The notes under the pieces: model-generated
What the model saw: the letters and a program-made list of their open reading frames with translations, nothing else
The model's database searches: none
Told to the model about the DNA's origin: nothing
Made by a program: the position numbers and the translations under genes
Assembly (NCBI GenBank): GCA_963825315.1
Contig: CAWGST010000001.1
Span: 1,612,001 to 1,676,000 of the forward strand
From: DASRLE01 sp963825315
GTDB taxonomy: Bacteria > Verrucomicrobiota > Verrucomicrobiia > Limisphaerales > Palsa-1400
Direction of reading: 5' to 3'
Length of the DNA stretch: 64,000 nucleotides
Shown: in pieces, positions 59,766 through 64,000 of the stretch
Layout of the letters: each line of letters opens with the position of its first letter
Position numbering within the stretch: position 1 is the stretch's first letter

Positions 59766-60230
59766 CTACTGTCTGGTTGCTTTACGCTGAGATCGCCAAT
59801 TAGCAAAGCCAACGGCAATACCCATGATGGTGAAACTTGTCCAAACGATATAATTCGGCAACCAGGCAGAGCACCACTCATCAGAGAAAAAAACCGACGA
59901 GTTTCTATGAAATACATACAGCCCGGCCAAATTCAGCAGCACTGTGAGAACTAACCCGAAGCTGCCGAACCATAACCACGTTTTGGGGTTCCTTTTCGGG
60001 TTCCATTTGGTTCTGCACCCCTTTTTGAATTCACTCTTGATCTCATTGGCGTGACCAAGCTGCTGGACGGCAGCCTCGAAAGCCTGTTGCGCATTTGACC
60101 CCGATTTCATCCGCTGTTCGATGTCTTCGCGCAGATGGCTTTCCAATTCCTCCAGCGGCACGGGAGTTTTGATGCCGGCAGCCAGCATCCGCCGCCGCCA
60201 TTCCGCGATTGATTGTTCGAGATTAAACAT
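59766..60230 (-). CDS. PadR-partner membrane protein (permease-prefix/HAAS type)
   Basis: 154 residues. The N-terminal helical HAAS/permease-prefix segment EQSIAEWRRRMLAAGIKTPV then LEELESHLREDIEQRMKSG and AFEAAVQQLGHANEIKSEF is followed by two or three transmembrane helices. Such proteins are encoded next to PadR regulators and are thought to sense or relay envelope stress. Overlaps the padR stop by 8 bp. Confidence 0.82.
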   Translation of the reverse strand: MFNLEQSIAEWRRRMLAAGIKTPVPLEELESHLREDIEQRMKSGSNAQQAFEAAVQQLGHANEIKSEFKKGCRTKWNPKRNPKTWLWFGSFGLVLTVLLNLAGLYVFHRNSSVFFSDEWCSAWLPNYIVWTSFTIMGIAVGFANWRSQRKATRQ

Positions 60231-60555
60231 TTTGTCCTTTCCACAGACCGCCGAGAACGGAAGAAATCACGGTCCATTGTTCGCGCTTTTCCTTGAGGGC
60301 CTGGTGGCCGTCCTTTTTGATTGAATAGTATTTGCGCTTGCGCCCGGTCTCGCTTTCCACCCAGCGCGACGTGATCCAGCCGTGATCCTCCATCCGGTGC
60401 AACACCGGATACAGCATCCCGTCCGTCCATTGAATCTTATCCCCGGAGAGTTGCTTGACCTCCTGAATCAGTTCGTATCCGTAGCTTTCGCCCCTTGAGA
60501 GCAGGGACAGAATCAATGGTTCGGTCGAAGCGGCGACAAGTTCTTTTTCAATCAT
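60223..60555 (-). CDS. PadR family transcriptional regulator
   Basis: 110 residues from ATG at 60555. Winged-helix motif: AASTEPLILSLLSRGESYGY, LIQEVKQL, QWTDGMLYPVLHRMEDHGWI then RKRKYYSIKKDGHQAL. Typical short PadR-s2 type. Probably represses the two-gene unit it heads; a candidate operator lies just upstream. Confidence 0.92.
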   Translation of the reverse strand: MIEKELVAASTEPLILSLLSRGESYGYELIQEVKQLSGDKIQWTDGMLYPVLHRMEDHGWITSRWVESETGRKRKYYSIKKDGHQALKEKREQWTVISSVLGGLWKGQNV

Positions 60556-60563
60556 GCCCGCAG

Positions 60564-60586
60564 CATACCTTGCCACGCTATGTATG
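60564..60586. promoter_or_regulatory. Candidate PadR operator
   Basis: Inverted repeat CATAC (60564-60568) and GTATG (60582-60586), 13 bp apart, 8 bp upstream of the padR ATG. Autoregulation by PadR proteins at such palindromes is common; the match to this protein is inference. Confidence 0.4.
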
Positions 60587-60699
60587 TCAAGCGGGAAAAT
60601 TTGGCCTGTTTAGGGGCGAATTGCCACGGCCCCCCACGCCCGAATTCGAGGTAAAAGATGTTGCGCCTGCGGTGGGTGTCATCCAAGTTTATGCGCGGT

Positions 60700-60789
60700 G
60701 GAGAGATGGCAGAGTGGTTTAACGCGCACGCCTGGAAAGCGTGAGTACCTAAAAAGTACCCGGGGGTTCGAATCCCCCTCTCTCCGCCA
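60700..60789 (+). tRNA. tRNA-Ser (anticodon GGA)
   Basis: Acceptor GGAGAGA (60700-60706) pairs with TCTCTCC (60779-60785). Anticodon stem CACGC/GCGTG encloses CTGGAAA, giving anticodon GGA at 60734-60736. A long variable arm (GTACC...GGTAC type, AGTACCTAAAAAGTACC) marks it as serine. T-arm GGGGGTTCGAATCCCCC. CCA at 60787-60789 is encoded. Confidence 0.96.
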
Positions 60790-60864
60790 TCCCCTGGGAT
60801 TCTCCGGTTCCCTCCCTTTCTCGCGTGACTTTGACCGGGTTGCGCCGCACATTGGGGCAGTCAA

Positions 60865-62265
60865 ATGAAGCAACAATCTCCAGTTTCCCGCGGAGGCCGG
60901 TTCACCGCCGGACCGGCCGCCGACGCGGCGCAATTCACCCAATCTGTTTCCTTCGATTGGCGTCTGTGGGAACAGGATATCCTCGGTTCCCTGGCCCACG
61001 CCGCCATGTTGCATAAAACCGGCCTGCTCACCAAATCGGAGTTTTTCGAGATCGAAAGCGCCCTTGACCAGATCGCCCGGGAAATCACCGGGGGCCGGTT
61101 TCAATGGAAGCAGGCGCTGGAAGATGTTCACATGAACATCGAGGCCGAGTTGACCCGCCGCGCGCCCGCCGGGGCAAAACTGCACACGGCGCGTTCGCGC
61201 AATGATCAGATCGCCCTCGACATGCGCTTGTGGCTGCGCGACGAAATCATTGAATTGTGCGGGGAGGTGCGGTCGTTGCAACGGGCGCTGATCGGTCTCG
61301 GTGAAAAAAATTCGGACGTGATTATTCCCGGCTACACCCATTTGCAACGCGCCCAGCCGGTCTATTTCGCCCATCATTTGCTCGCCTACGTCGAGATGCT
61401 CGAACGCGATTGCGGCCGGCTGGCGGATTGCTTTTATCGCACGAATGTATGCCCGCTGGGCAGCGGCGCCATCGCCGGCTCAACCCTGGCCCTGGACCGG
61501 AAGATGGTCGCCAAATTATTGGGTTTCGTTGACGACAACGGACATCCCAGGGTGACCCAAAACTCGATGGACGCGGTGAGCGATCGTGATTTTGCGGTGG
61601 AATTTTGCGCCGCCGCCGCGTTGCTCGCCGTCCACTTTTCGCGGCTCGCCGAAGACGTGATTCTCTGGGCCGGCGCGGAATTTAATTTCATCAAGATCGC
61701 CGACGCCTACACCACCGGCTCGTCGCTCATGCCGCAAAAGAAGAATCCCGACATCGCCGAACTCACGCGCGGCAAGGCCGGGCGGGTCTTTGGCAATTTG
61801 ATGTCGCTGCTCACGCTGCTGAAGGGTTTGCCCATGGCATACAACCGCGATTTGCAGGAGGACAAGGAACGATTATTCGATTCGGCGGACACGGTGCGCG
61901 CCGCGGCGCGGCTCATGGCTGCGATGTTGCGGAACACCACGATCAATCGCGCCGCCTGCGCCGCCGCCGCGAGCGATCCGGCGTTGCTCGCGACCGACCT
62001 TGCGGATTATCTCGTGCGCAAAGGCATGGCGTTCCGGCAGGCGCATCACGTCGTCGGCGCGGTCGTGGCGCTGGCCGAAAAATCCGGCAAACCGCTCGAT
62101 AAACTCTCACTCGCGGAACTGCAATCCGTGGACAAAACCTTTGGCCGCGACGCGCTGGACGTCTTCAATTTGCAAAACGCGATGGCGAAAAGAAATCTGA
62201 CCGGCGCACCGGGAACAAAGGAAGTCGCGAAGCAACTGGCGCGCTGGCGGAAACAGCTTTCGTGA
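60865..62265 (+). CDS. argH: Argininosuccinate lyase
   Basis: Last step of arginine synthesis, splitting argininosuccinate to arginine and fumarate. 466 residues. RSRNDQIALDMRLWLRDEII, HLQRAQPVYFAHHLLAYVEM and the superfamily signature GSSLMPQKKNPDIAELTRGK. Upstream tRNA-Ser is separate. No other arg gene in the window. Confidence 0.96.
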   Translation: MKQQSPVSRGGRFTAGPAADAAQFTQSVSFDWRLWEQDILGSLAHAAMLHKTGLLTKSEFFEIESALDQIAREITGGRFQWKQALEDVHMNIEAELTRRAPAGAKLHTARSRNDQIALDMRLWLRDEIIELCGEVRSLQRALIGLGEKNSDVIIPGYTHLQRAQPVYFAHHLLAYVEMLERDCGRLADCFYRTNVCPLGSGAIAGSTLALDRKMVAKLLGFVDDNGHPRVTQNSMDAVSDRDFAVEFCAAAALLAVHFSRLAEDVILWAGAEFNFIKIADAYTTGSSLMPQKKNPDIAELTRGKAGRVFGNLMSLLTLLKGLPMAYNRDLQEDKERLFDSADTVRAAARLMAAMLRNTTINRAACAAAASDPALLATDLADYLVRKGMAFRQAHHVVGAVVALAEKSGKPLDKLSLAELQSVDKTFGRDALDVFNLQNAMAKRNLTGAPGTKEVAKQLARWRKQLS

Positions 62266-62278
62266 AGCGATAATTTTT

Positions 62279-62521
62279 ATGGGGCTATTCGATATATTCA
62301 AATTCAGAGGCAAAAAGGAGGAAACCACAAGAGTTTCGATCCCTGTCGAATTCACGGAAGAAGATATTAAAGCCATAAACAAAAAGCTTGAAACCTATCC
62401 CTCTTTTGCTGCTGCGAAAGGCAGAGAACTTTGTGTTGTTCCTAAACTATTAGAAGCAATGAAGGCTCAAGGTCTCTTTGAATACGCCTTACAATTGGTG
62501 AGCAAGACTGGGGGGGGCTAA
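62279..62521 (+). CDS. Unknown protein, 5' part (frame broken at a G8 tract)
   Basis: 80 residues: LFDIFKFRGKKEETTRVSIP, FTEEDIKAINKKLETYPSFA and the end LVSKTGGG. The last codons lie in eight consecutive G (62510-62517). With seven G the frame continues ANLSSGEIAVMLDKAIKAQL into the next gene, so the two are one ~185-residue gene. It starts 13 bp after the argH stop; function unknown. Confidence 0.6.
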   Translation: MGLFDIFKFRGKKEETTRVSIPVEFTEEDIKAINKKLETYPSFAAAKGRELCVVPKLLEAMKAQGLFEYALQLVSKTGGG

Positions 62522-62546
62522 TCTCTCAAGTGGTGAAATCGCCGTT

Positions 62547-62834
62547 ATGTTGGACAAAGCGATTAAGGCACAGTTGAAGGCTTACGGTCTGCACGATTTG
62601 CCATTATACCTTTTCCATTTGGCTTGCATCTATGAGTTGGCTGGCAACCTCGACAAAGCAGAGATGTGGTTCAAGAATTTCTTGCGCTTTCAAAGTGAAT
62701 TCACCCCAGACAAAGTGGATGAAACAAATCTTGCTTTTCTTGTAAACTGGCAAGGCTTTGATGTAGCCGAGGCGATCCAAATTGCGCGGAAGAAAGTTGA
62801 GAAAAATGAACTTTTCTCGAAACACAATAATTGA
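62547..62834 (+). CDS. Unknown TPR-like protein, 3' part
   Basis: 95 residues: a TPR-like pair PLYLFHLACIYELAGNLDKA and EMWFKNFLRFQSEF, ending KNELFSKHNN. Continuation of the gene starting 62279. ATG at 62547 may only be internal. Overlaps the next gene by 29 bp. Confidence 0.6.
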   Translation: MLDKAIKAQLKAYGLHDLPLYLFHLACIYELAGNLDKAEMWFKNFLRFQSEFTPDKVDETNLAFLVNWQGFDVAEAIQIARKKVEKNELFSKHNN

Positions 62835-63582
62835 AACCTTCGCGTTTTTCGATGGGGTGACGACAAACGATTTTCAGCGGTTTCTTTTGCGATTAGGCTT
62901 GGGAAAAAATGCTCCAGCTAGTCTTGGATCGAAGCCAACACGCATCAATGCCTTAACCGAATACCTTCTTGAGAATCCCTCATTAGTTGGACCTAGAGGT
63001 GCAAACATCGTATTGGAAACAATCGAATTCATTCTCAGCTTGACCACTGATTCGAGCAGAATTCCCAAACTAGTCAATTCACTTCAATTAGACGGTTACA
63101 AAATCAATAATGGAACACTTACATCCATCTTGCCATCTTCAGTGCCACTCGCCTCAAAGCAAACCGACGTCGAGAGTCTTCTTTCAAAATTTGCTTTTAC
63201 AGTCGCCGAGGGCCATCTAAAACAAGCGCTCAATGCTCATACTCGCGGAGATTGGGCAGCCGCCAATTCTCAAATGCGCACGTTTGTCGAAAGCCTTTTT
63301 GATTCATTCGCAGAAAAGCTGTTATCTCCTCCGCTCCCGACAACGAGCCATTTGAAACGAGAACTGTTGGCTAAGTTACATCCTCCATTTATTGATCCTT
63401 TGCTAAACGAATGGGATTTCTCGCAACACGGCGGTTGTGGTTTCGTCCAAGGTTTTTGGAAACGTCTGCATCCTGATGGTTCGCATCCAGGTTTATCTGA
63501 CGAGGATGATTGCACTTTCCGTTTGCAATTGGTTTATCTGGTTGCGCACAGATTTTTGAAGAGGTTTGAAAATTACCGCTGA
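62806..63582 (+). CDS. Unknown protein, possibly abortive-infection-like
   Basis: 258 residues from ATG at 62806. N-terminus FFDGVTTNDFQRFLLRLGLG; C-terminal half helical (ANSQMRTFVESLFDSFAEKL; DDCTFRLQLVYLVAHRFLKR), faintly HEPN-like. The family was not recognised and no nuclease motif is evident. It forms an operon with the TPR-like gene upstream. Confidence 0.6.
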   Translation: MNFSRNTIIETFAFFDGVTTNDFQRFLLRLGLGKNAPASLGSKPTRINALTEYLLENPSLVGPRGANIVLETIEFILSLTTDSSRIPKLVNSLQLDGYKINNGTLTSILPSSVPLASKQTDVESLLSKFAFTVAEGHLKQALNAHTRGDWAAANSQMRTFVESLFDSFAEKLLSPPLPTTSHLKRELLAKLHPPFIDPLLNEWDFSQHGGCGFVQGFWKRLHPDGSHPGLSDEDDCTFRLQLVYLVAHRFLKRFENYR

Positions 63583-63610
63583 ATGCGGGGGCGGAAGATT
63601 GAAAGACTGT

Positions 63611-63904
63611 TCAAGCGGCGGCCAGCTTTGCTCTTTTGCGCCAGGCGCGCTCGGCAAATCTGCGGGATTCCTTCGCGCCGCGCAGCAGGCAGTCGGAACT
63701 GATGTCGCAATCCAGCTTCGGCCAATAAACCGAGGTGTGGCAAATCTTGAAATTCGCGCGTTCGCGGCGCGTGGCCAGTTGCAGCGTGGGATAAAACGAC
63801 AGCGGCACGCTCACGGTGCGTCCGTCTTCCAAGCCGAACGTCAGCCGTTCGTCGGTGATTTGCACCGTGGTCACGTCCGGCGGCGGAGTGTTATTCAGTT
63901 TCAT
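63611..63904 (-). CDS. DUF2442 domain protein
   Basis: 97 residues: VTTVQITDERLTFGLEDGRT, VSVPLSFYPTLQLATRRER, then YWPKLDCDISSDCLLRG, the DUF2442 pattern. Usually paired upstream with a DUF4160 gene; within the last 84 bp of the window none is visible. The Lys/Arg/Ala-rich tail is longer than usual. Confidence 0.85.
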   Translation of the reverse strand: MKLNNTPPPDVTTVQITDERLTFGLEDGRTVSVPLSFYPTLQLATRRERANFKICHTSVYWPKLDCDISSDCLLRGAKESRRFAERAWRKRAKLAAA

Positions 63905-64000
63905 TCCATGCCTCAATCAATTTAGCTATAAGATTACGTCGGCGCAGGAAAATTGGCAAGGCGTCAACGCAAAATCTTGTGACTTTAGCTGGCGCGAATG

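Overview
The window looks like a chromosomal segment of a Verrucomicrobiota bacterium (Pedosphaera/Limisphaera-like). This is inferred from gene content: VPDSG-CTERM surface proteins, prepilin-like proteins with an H-X9-DG tail, GloVer-repeat/Ig-like secreted proteins, a DUF6600 protein, and short intergenic repeats built from AATGACGAA and TAATCC units. Coding density is high, with mostly housekeeping genes interrupted by insertion sequences and two accessory islands.

Layout. 1-3098 (minus): rpsP-khpA-trmD-rplS-dsbD translation/thiol-redox operon; dsbD runs off the left edge. 3099-4098: IS630-type element. 4137-8028 (minus): DUF4926/DUF6883 pair, a small zinc-ribbon membrane protein, and an HtrA-like multi-PDZ protease (frameshifted) followed by a catalytically dead homologue. 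8618-18527 (minus): a defence operon with a PLD-SNF2 helicase, an ORF6N protein, an Eco57I-type DNA methylase/restriction protein and a short DprA/SLOG protein; the methylase is split by an IS1634-family element at 9667-11587. 19286-23416 (minus): thiE, accC, accB, O-antigen ligase. 23518-24938: remnants (DUF1998 C-terminus, dUTPase N-terminus, ORF6N tail, a 67-bp direct repeat) ending at a second, identical IS630 copy (24939-25938). 26021-29276 (minus): DCC-lipase maturation factor and isocitrate dehydrogenase. 29839-32832 (minus): secreted protein, pseudopilin, secreted FmdE-like protein, NikR. 32831-35962: methyltransferase (+), cysH and cysI (-). 36011-37821: IS110/IS1111-type element. 38358-44760: large GloVer/Ig protein, H-X9-DG pseudopilin, Sel1-trypsin fusion. 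44857-46003: toxin-antitoxin-type genes and a fragment. 46149-50881: small membrane protein, CPBP protease, thiL, tsaE, tsaB, glycosyltransferase. 50882-52912: second IS1634-like element. 53033-56262: thioesterase and two VPDSG-CTERM genes inside an inverted duplication. 56395-60555: EamA-type protein, phenylacetate-CoA-ligase-like enzyme, membrane proteins, PadR regulator. 60700: tRNA-Ser(GGA). 60865-63904: argH, three small unknown genes, DUF2442.

Points that stand out: removing the IS and one 5-bp target duplication rebuilds the methylase gene in frame; dsbD uses a genome repeat as its signal-peptide start; TAATCC-type hexamers sit in frame inside thiE and the lipase maturation factor; the IS110-type element carries 10-bp subterminal inverted repeats and a ~440-bp non-coding right end where a guide (bridge/seek) RNA would be expected; and five otherwise conserved genes each carry a +1 frameshift, while the two IS630 copies share a -1 shift at an A7 tract. 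No CRISPR array or rRNA was seen.
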